A stretch of 64,000 bases of DNA from Kitasatospora sp. MAP12-44 (GCF_029892095.1 NZ_JARZAE010000004.1:8060001-8124000), one strand, 5' to 3'; shown: positions 25,482-34,842, numbered from the stretch's first letter. Numbers and translations: made by a program. The notes: generated from the sequence alone by a model not told the origin.

Positions 25482-27035
25482 TTAGGGGAGGTGCTCGGCC
25501 GCGATCTCCTCGACCGCCGCGCGGGCCCGTTCGGCGTCCGCCGGCACCAGGGAGAGGCGGGTGCGGCGGGCCAGGATGTCGTCGGTGTCCAGCGCGCCCT
25601 CGTGGGTCAGCGCGTACTCGACCTCGGCCCGGGTGACGTCGATGCCCGGGGCGATCTGCTCCAGCGGGCGGGCCGAGCGGGAACCCTCGCGCACGGCGGC
25701 CGAGGCGCCGCCGTGCCGGGCGATCAACGAGGCGGGCAGCGCGGCGTCGGTCGGCGGCCGGCTGCCGCTGTGCTCCGGCGCGCCGACCAGCGGCAGCCGG
25801 CGGGTCCGGCACGGCCCGGCCTTCAGGCCGCGGGCGCGCAGGGCGGCGTCGACGGCGTCCTCGGCCATCGCCCGATAGGTGGTCAACTTGCCGCCGACCA
25901 CGGTGATCACGCCCGAGGGCGACTCGCGGACGGCGTGCCGGCGCGAGAGGTCGGCGGTGTCGCCGCCGCCCGCGTCGATCAGCGGCCGCAGGCCCGCGAA
26001 GGAGCCCCGGACGTCGTCGCGGGTCAGCTCGCGGCGCAGCGCGGTGTTGATCGTCGCGAGCAGGAAGTCGATCTCGCCGACGGTGGGCTCCGGCTCGTCC
26101 GGGACCGGGCCGGGGGCGTCCTCGTCGGTCAGGCCGAGCACCACCCGGCCCAGCTGCTGCGGCAGCGCGAAGACGAAGCGGCTGGTCGAGCCGGGCACCG
26201 GGACGGTGAGTGCGGCGGCGGGGTGGCCGAGCGCGGCGGCGTCGAAGACCAGGTGGGTGCCGCGGCTGGGGCGCAGCTTGATGGAGTCGTCCACCTGGTC
26301 GGCCCAGACGCCGGTGGCGTTGATCACGGCCCGGGCCGCGACGGTCAGTGAGCGGCCGGTGAGCGTGTCCACCAGCCGCGCCGAGTCACCGGTGACCTGC
26401 TCGGCGCGGACCCGGGTCAGGATCGAGGCGCCGTACTGCGCGGCCGTCCGGGCGATCGCCACCACCAGGCGGGCGTCGTCGATCAGTTGGCCGTCATGGG
26501 CGACCAGCGAGCCGCGCAGGCCCGCGGTGCGGACGGCCGGCACCAGCGCGGTGGTCTCGGCCGCGTCCACCCGGCGGGCCCGCGGCAGCACCGAGGCGGG
26601 CGTGCGGGCGGTGGCCCGCAGCGCGTCGCCGGCCAGGAAGCCGGTGTGCACCAGCGCGGCCTGAGCACGGCTCATCGTCGGGAGCAGCGGCACGAGTTGG
26701 GGCAGCGGGCGGATCAGGTGCGGGGCGGTGCGGGTCATCAGGATGCCGCGCTCCACCGCGCTCTCCCGGGCCACCCCGACCCGGCCGGAGGCCAGGTAGC
26801 GCAGGCCGCCGTGCACCAGCTTGGAGCTCCACCGGCTGGTCCCGAACGCCAGGTCGCGGGCCTCCACCAGGACGGTGCGCAGCCCGCGCGAGGCCGCGTC
26901 CAGCGCGACGCCCGCGCCGGTGACGCCGCCGCCGATCACGAGCACGTCGATGGCGCCGGCGGCGTCGGCGAGCGCGTCGAACTCCTCGGCGCGGCGGCGG
27001 GCGTTGAGGACGGTGGTGCCGGCGTGCGAGGTCAT
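25482..27035 (-). CDS. glpD: Glycerol-3-phosphate dehydrogenase (FAD, GlpD)
   Basis: A 517-residue flavoenzyme oxidising sn-glycerol 3-phosphate to DHAP and passing electrons to the respiratory chain. FAD motif VLVIGGGVTGAGVALDAASR, the SSKLVHGGLRYLASG segment and GGKLTTYRAMAEDA are standard GlpD landmarks. Its start overlaps the TetR-family gene stop by 4 bp, so the two are one unit. It faces, across the TetR promoter, an alkyl-DHAP-synthase-like enzyme, which uses DHAP esters; this hints at a lipid rather than purely catabolic context. Membrane-associated in other bacteria. Confidence 0.95.
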   Translation of the reverse strand: MTSHAGTTVLNARRRAEEFDALADAAGAIDVLVIGGGVTGAGVALDAASRGLRTVLVEARDLAFGTSRWSSKLVHGGLRYLASGRVGVARESAVERGILMTRTAPHLIRPLPQLVPLLPTMSRAQAALVHTGFLAGDALRATARTPASVLPRARRVDAAETTALVPAVRTAGLRGSLVAHDGQLIDDARLVVAIARTAAQYGASILTRVRAEQVTGDSARLVDTLTGRSLTVAARAVINATGVWADQVDDSIKLRPSRGTHLVFDAAALGHPAAALTVPVPGSTSRFVFALPQQLGRVVLGLTDEDAPGPVPDEPEPTVGEIDFLLATINTALRRELTRDDVRGSFAGLRPLIDAGGGDTADLSRRHAVRESPSGVITVVGGKLTTYRAMAEDAVDAALRARGLKAGPCRTRRLPLVGAPEHSGSRPPTDAALPASLIARHGGASAAVREGSRSARPLEQIAPGIDVTRAEVEYALTHEGALDTDDILARRTRLSLVPADAERARAAVEEIAAEHLP

Positions 27036-27628
27036 GGGCGCAGGTATCCGTTCAGGGCGGTGGCCAGTTCGCGGCGCCAGGCCGGCTCCGGCAGCAGCTG
27101 GGCGATCATGCGGTGCGACTGGACGGTGGACTGGGTGATCAGCAGCACCATCGCGGCCAGCTCGGTGGGCTCTCCGGGGCGGATCGAGCCGTGCCGCTGG
27201 CCGAGTTCGAGCGCCTCGCGCAGGGCGTCGAGCAGGCCCTGCTGGCTGGTGCCGAGTCGTTCGACCACGTATTCGAGCAGGACGTCGGAGTCCGAGCGCA
27301 GCAGCGCGCCGAGCACCGGGTGGTCGCGGACCTGGACGGCGGTCTCGACGACCCAGGCGACCACCGACTCGCGGTCGTCCCCGGCCCGGGTGACGCGCTG
27401 CTGGGTGCTCTGGATCTCCCGGGTCAGCAGCGCGCCGATCACCGCGCGGACGTCCGGCCAGCGGCGGTAGACCGTGGGCCGGCTGACCCCGGCGCGGCGG
27501 GCGATCTCGGCCAGCTGGGTGCGGCGCAGGCCGAGGTGGACGACCAGCTCGGCGGCCGCGTCGAGGATCGCGTCGTCGACGCTGCGGGCGGGCTGGGCCT
27601 CTTCGGGCTCTGCGTGACTACTTGACAT
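27032..27628 (-). CDS. TetR-family regulator
   Basis: A 198-residue TetR protein. N-terminal HTH: AILDAAAELVVHLGLRRTQL, IARRAGVSRPTVYRRWPD. The C-terminal ligand domain is all-helical and unassigned. The start was placed at MSSSHAEPEE because the remaining in-frame upstream sequence overlaps the divergent gene start region. It overlaps glpD by 4 bp and is 20 bp from the divergent alkyl-DHAP-synthase-like gene, so it likely controls both. Confidence 0.9.
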   Translation of the reverse strand: MSSSHAEPEEAQPARSVDDAILDAAAELVVHLGLRRTQLAEIARRAGVSRPTVYRRWPDVRAVIGALLTREIQSTQQRVTRAGDDRESVVAWVVETAVQVRDHPVLGALLRSDSDVLLEYVVERLGTSQQGLLDALREALELGQRHGSIRPGEPTELAAMVLLITQSTVQSHRMIAQLLPEPAWRRELATALNGYLRP

Positions 27629-27648
27629 GATGTGGAACACTGTAACGC

Positions 27649-29289
27649 ATGCCCTCTGACACGCACCCCACACCCGCCCCGGCGGCGGCCAAGCTGCCGC
27701 TCCCGCCGATGAGCTGGGACGCCTGGGGTGACCCGGCCCTGGCCAAGCCGCTGTCCGACGACATCAAGGGCCTGCTGGGCCAACTGCTCGGCGTCACGCC
27801 GCAGGACACCGCCGCCCCGACCGCCGACGAGGTCGTGCTGCGCCCCTGCGCCCTGCCCGCCGAGGACCTTGCCGCGCTGGCCCGGATCGTCGGCGAGTGG
27901 AACGTCAGCGCCGCGGACGCCGACCGGCTGCCCCGCGCGGGCGGCAAGTCCACCCCCGACCTGCTGCGCCGCAAGAGCCGCGAGCCGCAGGACGCGCCCG
28001 ACGCGGTGGTGCTCCCGGGTACCGAGGAGGAGATCGAGGCCGTCCTCGCGCTCTGCGCGCGTCGGCGGATCGCGGTCGTCCCGTTCGGCGGCGGCACCAG
28101 CGTGGTCGGCGGTGTCGACCCGCTGCGCGGCGTCTTCGGCGCCGTCATCTCGCTGGACCTGCGCCGCTTCGACGCGCTGCTCGCGCTGGACGAGGTCTCC
28201 GGCGAGGCCGTCCTGGGCGCGGGCCTGACCGGTCCGCAGGCCGAGGAGCTGCTCGCCGGGCACGGCTTCGAGCTCGGCCACTACCCGCAGAGCTTCCGCT
28301 ACGCGACCATCGGCGGCTTCGCGGCCACCCGCTCCTCGGGCCAGAACTCCGCCGGGCACGGCCGCTTCGACGACATGGTCCGCGGCCTGCGGGTGGTCAC
28401 CCCCGCCGGCGTGCTCGACCTCGGCCGGGCCCCCGCCTCGGCCGCGGGGCCCGACCTGCGCGAGCTGTTCATCGGCTCCGAGGGCACCCTCGGCGTGATC
28501 ACCGCGGTCCGGCTGCGGGTGCACCCCGTGCCGGCCGTCAAGGTCCACGAGGCCTGGAGCTTCCCCGACTTCGCCACCGGCGCCGCCGCGCTGCGCGCCG
28601 TCGAGCAGCAGGGCACCGGCCCCACCGTGCTGCGGCTCTCCGACGAGACCGAGACCGCCGTCAACCTGGCGATGACGGACAAGATCGGCGGCGACCAGGT
28701 CACGGCCGGCTGCCTGGCCGTCACCGTCTTCGAGGGCAGCGCCGAACTCACCGCCGCCCGCCATGAGTCGACCCGCTCGGTGCTGCTGGCGGCTGGTGGC
28801 ACCTCGCTCGGCGAGGCGCCGGCCAAGGCCTGGGAGCACGGCCGGTTCAACGCGCCGTACCTGCGCGACTCGCTGCTTGCCTGCGGCGCGCTCTGCGAGA
28901 CGCTGGAGACCGCCACCGACTGGTCGAAACTGGCCGAGCTCAAGACGGCGGTGACCGCCGCGCTGCAGAGCGCCCTGCAGGAGAGCGGCAGCACCTCGCT
29001 GGTGATGTGCCACATCTCGCACGTCTACCCGACCGGCGCCTCGCTCTACTTCACCGTGCTGGGCGCCCAGTTGGGCGATCCGATCGCGCAGTGGGCGGCC
29101 GCGAAGACCGCCGCCTGCGACGCCATCATGGCGGGCGGCGGCACCATCACGCACCACCACGCGGTCGGCTCCGACCACCGCCCGTGGATGCGCCAGGAGG
29201 TCGGTGAGCTCGGCGTGGCGATCCTGCGCGCCGTCAAGAACACCGTCGACCCGACCGGCATCCTCAACCCCGGCAAGCTGATCCCGTGA
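27649..29289 (+). CDS. FAD-binding oxidase, alkyldihydroxyacetonephosphate-synthase-like
   Basis: A 546-residue PCMH/VAO-family flavoprotein. An N-terminal segment (PPMSWDAWGDPALAKPL) matches the alkyl-DHAP synthase/AgpS-like group. FAD-binding motifs are VLPGTEEEIEAVLALC, VPFGGGTSVVGGVDP and GHYPQSFRYATIGGFAATRS; SHVYPTGASLYFTVLG and the substrate-proximal ITHHHAVG with DHRPWM are in the C-terminal half. In eukaryotes AGPS exchanges the acyl of acyl-DHAP for a fatty alcohol, making ether lipids; actinobacterial homologues are mostly uncharacterised. The next gene overlaps it by 4 bp and encodes a lipid kinase. Confidence 0.88.
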   Translation: MPSDTHPTPAPAAAKLPLPPMSWDAWGDPALAKPLSDDIKGLLGQLLGVTPQDTAAPTADEVVLRPCALPAEDLAALARIVGEWNVSAADADRLPRAGGKSTPDLLRRKSREPQDAPDAVVLPGTEEEIEAVLALCARRRIAVVPFGGGTSVVGGVDPLRGVFGAVISLDLRRFDALLALDEVSGEAVLGAGLTGPQAEELLAGHGFELGHYPQSFRYATIGGFAATRSSGQNSAGHGRFDDMVRGLRVVTPAGVLDLGRAPASAAGPDLRELFIGSEGTLGVITAVRLRVHPVPAVKVHEAWSFPDFATGAAALRAVEQQGTGPTVLRLSDETETAVNLAMTDKIGGDQVTAGCLAVTVFEGSAELTAARHESTRSVLLAAGGTSLGEAPAKAWEHGRFNAPYLRDSLLACGALCETLETATDWSKLAELKTAVTAALQSALQESGSTSLVMCHISHVYPTGASLYFTVLGAQLGDPIAQWAAAKTAACDAIMAGGGTITHHHAVGSDHRPWMRQEVGELGVAILRAVKNTVDPTGILNPGKLIP

Positions 29290-30212
29290 CCACGGCGCCG
29301 GTCCGGCGGGCGATCGCGTCCGCCGTGGTGCTGACCAACCCTGCCGCCGGCGGCGGCCACGCGGCCCGGGCCGCCGAGCGGGCGATCGCCCGGCTGCGCG
29401 AGCGCGGGGTGCAGGTGCGGCCGGTCACCGGCACCGACCCGGCGGACGCCCTTCGGCTGGCGCGCGAGGCGGTGCTCGGCGAGGCGGACGTCCTGGTGGT
29501 GGTCGGCGGCGACGGCATGATCGCCCTCGCCCTGCAGGCGCTGGCGGGCAGTACGGTGCCGCTCGGCGTGATCCCGGCCGGCACCGGCAACGACCACGCC
29601 CGCGAGTACGGCCTGCCGCTGAAGAACCCCGAGGCCGCCGCCGACGTGATCGCCGAGGGCCAGGTGCTGACGGTGGACGTCGGCCGGATCGACGCCGCCG
29701 ACGGCAGCACCCGCTACTTCGGCTCGGTGCTCGCCACCGGCTTCGACTCGCTGGTCAGCGACCGCGCCAACCGGCTGACCTGGCCACGCGGCCGGATGCG
29801 CTACAACCTGGCCATGCTCGTCGAGTTGGCGGGCCTGCGCCCGCTGGCGTTCCGCCTGGTACTGGGCGACGGAACGGTCGTCGAGGAGCAGCTCACCCTC
29901 GCCGCCGTCGGTAACACCCGCAGCTACGGCGGCGGCATGGCGGTCTGCCCCGGCGCCGACCCCGCGGACGGCCTGCTGGACGTCACCCTGGTGCGCGCGA
30001 TGCCCCGGCGAACACTGGTCCGGTTCTTCCCGACGGTCTTCAAGGGCACCCACGTGCGCCGCTCCGAGGTCGCCACCTACCGCACGGCCGCCCTGCGCAT
30101 CGAGTCGCCCGGCATCAACGCCTACGCCGACGGCGACTACGCGGGCCCGCTGCCGATCGACGTGACCGTCCTGCCGGGAGCACTGGGCATCCTGGTCCCG
30201 TCGGCCGTCTAG
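29286..30212 (+). CDS. Diacylglycerol/sphingosine-kinase-family lipid kinase
   Basis: A 308-residue DAGK-catalytic family protein. ATP site VVGGDGMIALALQAL and GVIPAGTGNDHAREYG are diagnostic; the C-terminal lobe has RSYGGGMAVCPGADPADGLLDV and INAYADGDYAGPLPI. Phosphorylates diacylglycerol or a related lipid at the membrane. The GTG start overlaps the preceding stop (GTGA), indicating coupling with the alkyl-DHAP-synthase-like gene. Confidence 0.93.
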   Translation: MTTAPVRRAIASAVVLTNPAAGGGHAARAAERAIARLRERGVQVRPVTGTDPADALRLAREAVLGEADVLVVVGGDGMIALALQALAGSTVPLGVIPAGTGNDHAREYGLPLKNPEAAADVIAEGQVLTVDVGRIDAADGSTRYFGSVLATGFDSLVSDRANRLTWPRGRMRYNLAMLVELAGLRPLAFRLVLGDGTVVEEQLTLAAVGNTRSYGGGMAVCPGADPADGLLDVTLVRAMPRRTLVRFFPTVFKGTHVRRSEVATYRTAALRIESPGINAYADGDYAGPLPIDVTVLPGALGILVPSAV

Positions 30213-30220
30213 GCTGCGCT

Positions 30221-30257
30221 GCTTGTGGTGCGCCGTCGCTGACGGCGCACCACAAGC
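30221..30257. terminator. Bidirectional terminator, 17-bp perfect stem
   Basis: A perfect 17-bp inverted repeat (30221-30237 and 30241-30257) with a GCT loop lies between the lipid-kinase stop and the stop of the converging DUF4157 gene. Confidence 0.9.
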
Positions 30258-30262
30258 ACGGT

Positions 30263-32530
30263 CTAACGTAGCGAACGGTTGAGCGCGAACGTCAGCTGCG
30301 CGGCCACGTTGGGCACCCCCGCTTCGGTTGCCTCGGCCTTGAGGGCTTCGGCGACGGCTCGCACGCGAGCCAGCCGCTCGGGGATCGCGGCCTCGCTCCT
30401 GATTTCCTGCAACACGGTACGGGCGGCTTGCATGAGGCCGTTCCCCCAGGCCACCTCGTGCCCCTGGGGCGGCTGACCCTGCAGGGCCATCGTCTGCGCG
30501 CTCTGCAGGATGCTGAAGGCATTCCTGATGAACGGGACGGTGGTATTGCCGGCGAGTGCGAGGCCTTCCTGGTACGCCTGGTTGACGACGTTGCGAAAGA
30601 TCTCCGGCACGGGCGCAGTGGCCTCGATCGGCGTGAGGGGGGCCTGCTGCCCCGCACGCGCCTGCTGTGCACGCGCCTGCTGTGCACCGTGGAATGCTTC
30701 GTTCGACCAGTCGCTCAGCAGTCCCGCGTCCCGGCGCAGGTTGGCGAAGCCGGTCAGGCTGGGGCCGAAGGACCGCATTTCGAGCGGAACGATCGGTACG
30801 CCACCGACCATGTCGAGTCCGTCCAGCTCTGTCATGCCTCCGAATGCGTCGCTCTGCGATTCATCGCCTGTCCCGAGCGCCGACCTGGCGTAGCGGTCGA
30901 GGTAGCGGGCCTGTTGTTGCGGGAAGGGCGGGGGCTGGTTCTCGGGGAACGGGTGCACCTGACCGTACTGCGTCCGGAAGAGCCCGATGACGAGGGTGGC
31001 ATTCGCTGTGAGATATCTCCGGGAGGCAGTCGAGAGGGTGCGGCCGACTTTGTCGAGGCTGACTCTGGACAGTGCGGCCGTCTTGTTCTTCATCTGCCCC
31101 TGCGCGAACTGCCCATCGGTGCGCAGGCCGTCGGTCAGTGCGGCCAGCTGGGTGTACAGCAAGGCGCCGAAGCCCCGCAGTTCCTCCGGGTCCCTCGGCG
31201 TCGCGTCATTGACATTGGATTGGACGAACCTCTGCGCCAGCTGAGTGCCGAACTGGATCGACTGGGCGAGGTGCAGGTGGGAGTCGTGTCTCGGGCTGAT
31301 CCGGATCTTCCTCCCGCCGGGGTTCAGGGGCTCCGGCTCATTGAGTGCGTGGGCGAAGAAACCGGCCATGCCGTGCAGTGGGACACCGACGGTCTGGTGG
31401 GCGAACAGACCGTCCCCCTTGTCCCGTTGGCCGCTCCGCTCGTTGTGCGGGTTCTCCGGTGCCACTCGGGCCTGCTCGTACCCGGGCTGTGGCGTGTAGC
31501 CGGCGCTGGTCGGGAAGATGCTCTGCATCTCCTTGTCGCTCGTCGACGAGGCTACCTGGGGCTGGTAGAGCCGCGCGTGGGCCTGCTCAAGGTTGTCCAG
31601 CGTCGTGGCGAGCGACGGGTACCTGCTCTCCTCGCCCGGCAGCGCCGCACTCGGGTTGGCCACGAATTCCGCGTTGGTGTAGGTGCCCCCGCCAGGGAGA
31701 TTGCGCAGGTCCGAAACCAGTTTGATGCCCTGACGCTTGTGCTTCATCAACTCGTGGCCCGTACTGTCCTCTTCACGCACGGGCGTGCCGTCCGCTTTCA
31801 CCACGGGTCGGTCGACCTCGATCTCCAGCCCGATCGCACGCTGCACGGCCGGCGCCTGGCCGGCCTCGGAGCGGGCAGCCGCGACCTCACCGCCGCCGTG
31901 CGTCGCAAGCCCGCCGGGGGAGGATCCCATCACCCGCCTGGCGTTGCTCTCCGCCTCCCGCTCGAACCTGTCGGAGGGGTCGGACACCCGCAGCCCGGCC
32001 CCGTTGTCGGTGCCGGCGACGCTCCCGGCGCGCTGCTGGATGACATGGGTGAGCTCGTGGGCGAGGGTGTGCGAGTCGCCGCCGCCCTCGCCGATCACGA
32101 CATGGCTGCCGGACGTGTAGGCCCGGGCACCGACTTCGGCGGCGGAGGCGCGGGCGGCGGTGTCGGTGTGGAGCCGTACGTCGGCGAAGTCGGCGCCGAG
32201 GCGGGACTCCATGTCGGTGCGGGTGGCGCTGTCGAGCGGTCGACCGCCGCTGCGCAGGACGTCGTGCACGGCCGAGCGCTGCACCTGCGGTTGTTCGGTC
32301 TGCTGGTGGCCGCAGCCGGCGTCGTGCTGGTGCTGCTCCTGGACGTGACCGGACTGCTTGAGCAGCTGGACGACGGCCGCATTGCCGGCGGCGCGATGCA
32401 GGGCGAGGAGACCCTGCGGAGACGGTTTCCCCGTGCTGAGACCGGGTCGGCCCGCCGCTGCGGTGAGAGGTGGTGTCCGGGCGTTCGCGGCTCGGGCTTC
32501 GGGCTGACTGGCATTGTCTCGTGCGCGCAT
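30263..32530 (-). CDS. DUF4157 protein with possible amidoligase-like C-terminal domain
   Basis: A 755-residue protein without signal peptide. Residues 1-80 are disordered with a GLLALHRAAGNAAVVQLL motif; 85-175 are the DUF4157 domain (SRLGADFADVRLHTD, AYTSGSHVVIG, HExxH metal motif AHELTHVIQQ at 158-162). Such domains head cargo of extracellular contractile injection systems. After a linker, IGLEIEVDRP (233), KLVSD (270), NAEFVANP (287), SHLHLAQ (417) and PLEMRSFG (582) follow the order of metal-ligand motifs in glutamine-synthetase-fold amidoligases; this match is my inference. Start ATG with AGGA nine bases before; an upstream TTG was rejected. No eCIS structural genes are near. Confidence 0.8.
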   Translation of the reverse strand: MRARDNASQPEARAANARTPPLTAAAGRPGLSTGKPSPQGLLALHRAAGNAAVVQLLKQSGHVQEQHQHDAGCGHQQTEQPQVQRSAVHDVLRSGGRPLDSATRTDMESRLGADFADVRLHTDTAARASAAEVGARAYTSGSHVVIGEGGGDSHTLAHELTHVIQQRAGSVAGTDNGAGLRVSDPSDRFEREAESNARRVMGSSPGGLATHGGGEVAAARSEAGQAPAVQRAIGLEIEVDRPVVKADGTPVREEDSTGHELMKHKRQGIKLVSDLRNLPGGGTYTNAEFVANPSAALPGEESRYPSLATTLDNLEQAHARLYQPQVASSTSDKEMQSIFPTSAGYTPQPGYEQARVAPENPHNERSGQRDKGDGLFAHQTVGVPLHGMAGFFAHALNEPEPLNPGGRKIRISPRHDSHLHLAQSIQFGTQLAQRFVQSNVNDATPRDPEELRGFGALLYTQLAALTDGLRTDGQFAQGQMKNKTAALSRVSLDKVGRTLSTASRRYLTANATLVIGLFRTQYGQVHPFPENQPPPFPQQQARYLDRYARSALGTGDESQSDAFGGMTELDGLDMVGGVPIVPLEMRSFGPSLTGFANLRRDAGLLSDWSNEAFHGAQQARAQQARAGQQAPLTPIEATAPVPEIFRNVVNQAYQEGLALAGNTTVPFIRNAFSILQSAQTMALQGQPPQGHEVAWGNGLMQAARTVLQEIRSEAAIPERLARVRAVAEALKAEATEAGVPNVAAQLTFALNRSLR

Positions 32531-32966
32531 GTGCTTCTTTCCTACAGGAACTGAACTCTCTCTGGATATCCGGAGCGCGGCCGGGGAAGCCAGGTGCGCG
32601 GGGGCAGCGTTCGCTGCCTCATAGGGTTGCAGCGGGTCCCCGTGTTCGGCGCGGCGCGGGGGCACACTCAACCCGGGCGCTCCCGTGACGCGCCGTGGTG
32701 CTGTCGCTGCGCCGGGTGGCTGGCATGTCCGGGACTGGAAACGTGCTGGTCATAGGCCTGTTCACCGGTGCGGAGCCCGGCTAGCATTCCGGTCACGGCG
32801 GCCCTGGTCCCCCCGCGATCGGGGCTGCCGGCCAACTTGGCGCGCCCGTCCGGCGCCGCCTTCTGGTTGGGGCATCAGGTGCACCAATTCGGACAAATCG
32901 TTAGATACATTGCGATTCGTGCGTTTCGGCACCATGAACCCCGGATCTCCCAGGAGGCCGCACCCC
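32531..32966. promoter_or_regulatory. Divergent intergenic region, DUF4157 gene and lactonase-like gene
   Basis: This 436-bp gap is free of supported genes. Its right part is unusually AT-rich for the window (around 32885-32925, GGACAAATCGTTAGATACAT) and contains the inverted pair AATCG and CGATT, so a promoter or operator for the secreted propeller gene is likely there. The in-frame extension of that gene to 32685 was rejected. Confidence 0.5.
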
Positions 32967-34106
32967 GTGCACACCATCACCCGGCTCGGCGTCGTCGTCG
33001 CGACCGCGCTCGCCACGACCGCCGTCTTCGCCCCGTCCGTCTCCGCCACCGAGTCCCGCGCCGACCAGGACCGCCCCGGCGCCCGGCATGCCGTGTTCGT
33101 CCAGACCGACAACCTGGCGGGCAATCAGATCGTCGCCTACCACCGCGAGGATGACGGGCACCTCAGCATGGCCGACACCTATGACACCGGCGGCCTCGGC
33201 GGCATGCTGGCGGGTTCGGCGGTCGACCACCTGGCCTCGCAGGGCTCGCTGACCTACGACGAGCAGCACGCGCTGCTCTACGCCGTGAACGCCGGCAGCA
33301 ACACCGTCACCGTCTTCTCGGTGGACGGTGATCGACTGACGCAGCGTCAGATCATCTCCTCCGGTGGGACGTTCCCGGTCAGCGTCGCCGTGCACGACGA
33401 CGTGGTCTATGTGCTCAACGCGCTGGACGGCGGCTCGATCCAGGGCTACCGGGTGGCCGACGGGCGGCTCCACCTCAAGCGGGACTGGAACCGCTGCCTC
33501 GGCCTGGACCCCAGTGCCACACCGCAGTTCACCAACACCCCCGGCCAGGTCGGGTTCATCGCGGACGGCTCGCAGCTGCTCGTGACGACCAAGGCCAACG
33601 GCAACGCCCTCGACGTCTTCGCGCTCGACCACGGCGCTCCGGCGGACACCCCGGTGGTCAACGTCCAGCCCGGCACGGTGCCCTTCGGGTTCGTCCAGCA
33701 CGGTCCGCACCTGCTGGTCGCCCAGGCCGGCCCGAACGCGGTGTCGACGCAGATGGTCGCCCCGGACGGCACCGCCACCCAGTCGTCCGTCGTCGACACC
33801 GGTCAGGCGGCCACCTGCTGGATCAGCCGGGCGGGCCGCTTCGCCTACGCCTCCAACGCGGGCAGCGCGACGCTGAGCGGCTACCGGATCGGCGACGGGG
33901 GCGTGCTGAGCGCGCTGGGCACCACGCCGACCGACCCGGGCACCGTCGACTCGGCGGTCACCCCGGACGGCCGCTACCTCTACGTCCAGACCGGCGCGAA
34001 CGGGATCGTCGACGAGTTCCGGGTCAACGACGACGGCTCGCTGACCGAGGTCGGCTCGGTGACCGTCCCCGGCGCGGTCGGCGGTGAGGGGATCGTCGCG
34101 GCCTGA
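32967..34106 (+). CDS. Secreted beta-propeller protein, lactonase/YncE type
   Basis: A 379-residue exported protein. The GTG start has a perfect AGGAGG nine bases upstream and gives a clean signal peptide (VHTITRLGVVVATALATTA, cleavage after VSA). The mature part has repeated blades: YAVNAGSNTVTVFSVDGDRL, YVLNALDGGSIQGYRV, YASNAGSATLSGYRIGDGG, YVQTGANGIVDEFRVNDDGS. These seven-blade propellers belong to the 6-phosphogluconolactonase/YncE superfamily. Being extracellular, it is unlikely to be Pgl of the pentose pathway even though zwf is close by. Function unknown. Confidence 0.9.
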   Translation: MHTITRLGVVVATALATTAVFAPSVSATESRADQDRPGARHAVFVQTDNLAGNQIVAYHREDDGHLSMADTYDTGGLGGMLAGSAVDHLASQGSLTYDEQHALLYAVNAGSNTVTVFSVDGDRLTQRQIISSGGTFPVSVAVHDDVVYVLNALDGGSIQGYRVADGRLHLKRDWNRCLGLDPSATPQFTNTPGQVGFIADGSQLLVTTKANGNALDVFALDHGAPADTPVVNVQPGTVPFGFVQHGPHLLVAQAGPNAVSTQMVAPDGTATQSSVVDTGQAATCWISRAGRFAYASNAGSATLSGYRIGDGGVLSALGTTPTDPGTVDSAVTPDGRYLYVQTGANGIVDEFRVNDDGSLTEVGSVTVPGAVGGEGIVAA

Positions 34107-34113
34107 TGACGCG

Positions 34114-34143
34114 GCCGCCGGGCCCTGACCTGGGCCCGGCGGC
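34114..34143. terminator. Bidirectional terminator, 12-bp perfect stem
   Basis: GCCGCCGGGCCC pairs with GGGCCCGGCGGC across a 6-nt loop between the converging propeller and TMEM175-like genes. Confidence 0.85.
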
Positions 34144-34145
34144 GG

Positions 34146-34796
34146 TCAGCCGGCGGCGGCTTCGTCCACTGTCGGGACCGGGGTCTGGTTGAAGGCGTAG
34201 TAGACCGCCAGCAGCCCGTGTACGGCCAGGGCCAGTGGCGCCGAGATGAAGGCCAGCAGCACGGTCAGCGGATAGATCACCAGCCCCAGGCTGAAGCGGG
34301 CGCGGGTCGCCCGGGCCGCCCGCGGGTCGACCCGGTCGTCGAAGCACTGGCCGGTGCGGGTGACGTGGAACCAGAACAGCACAAAGGTGACGGCGTGCGC
34401 GACCATCGTCGCGCCGTAGACGGCGACGGCGAGATGGGCCGACTGCGGAGTGCGCAGGTTCTCGGCGACCAGCGCGGTGGGGAACGGGAGGGCGGCGACC
34501 ACCATGAGCAGCAGCAGGTTGAGGAAGACCAGGGTGCGGTCGACCCGGGCGATGTAGCTGAAGACGGTGTGGTGGTTCACCCACATCACGCCGATCACCA
34601 GGAAGCTCACCAGATAGGCGCAGTACGAGGGCCACTCGGCGCCGAGCGCGTGCCACAACTGGTGCGCGGTGCGGGCCTTGGGGACGCTGATCTCCAGGAT
34701 CAGCAGGGTGATCGCGATGGCGAACACCCCGTCGCTGAACGCCTCGACCCGCCCCGAGTCGGTCATCCGCGTCGTCGTCGCCTGCTCAGTCGCCAT
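34146..34796 (-). CDS. TMEM175-family (DUF1211) membrane protein
   Basis: A 216-residue protein with about six hydrophobic helices. The signature RVEAFSDGVFAIAITLLILE of bacterial TMEM175-type potassium channels lies in TM1; MWVNHHTVFSYI follows TM2-3. Bacterial homologues are tetramers with weak K+ selectivity. Start at MATEQATTTRM. Convergent with the propeller gene; no clear operon partner. Confidence 0.93.
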   Translation of the reverse strand: MATEQATTTRMTDSGRVEAFSDGVFAIAITLLILEISVPKARTAHQLWHALGAEWPSYCAYLVSFLVIGVMWVNHHTVFSYIARVDRTLVFLNLLLLMVVAALPFPTALVAENLRTPQSAHLAVAVYGATMVAHAVTFVLFWFHVTRTGQCFDDRVDPRAARATRARFSLGLVIYPLTVLLAFISAPLALAVHGLLAVYYAFNQTPVPTVDEAAAG

Positions 34797-34842
34797 CCGG
34801 CGAGGATCCCAGCCGCCGCAGCGCGCAACGGGTAGCGACGCG

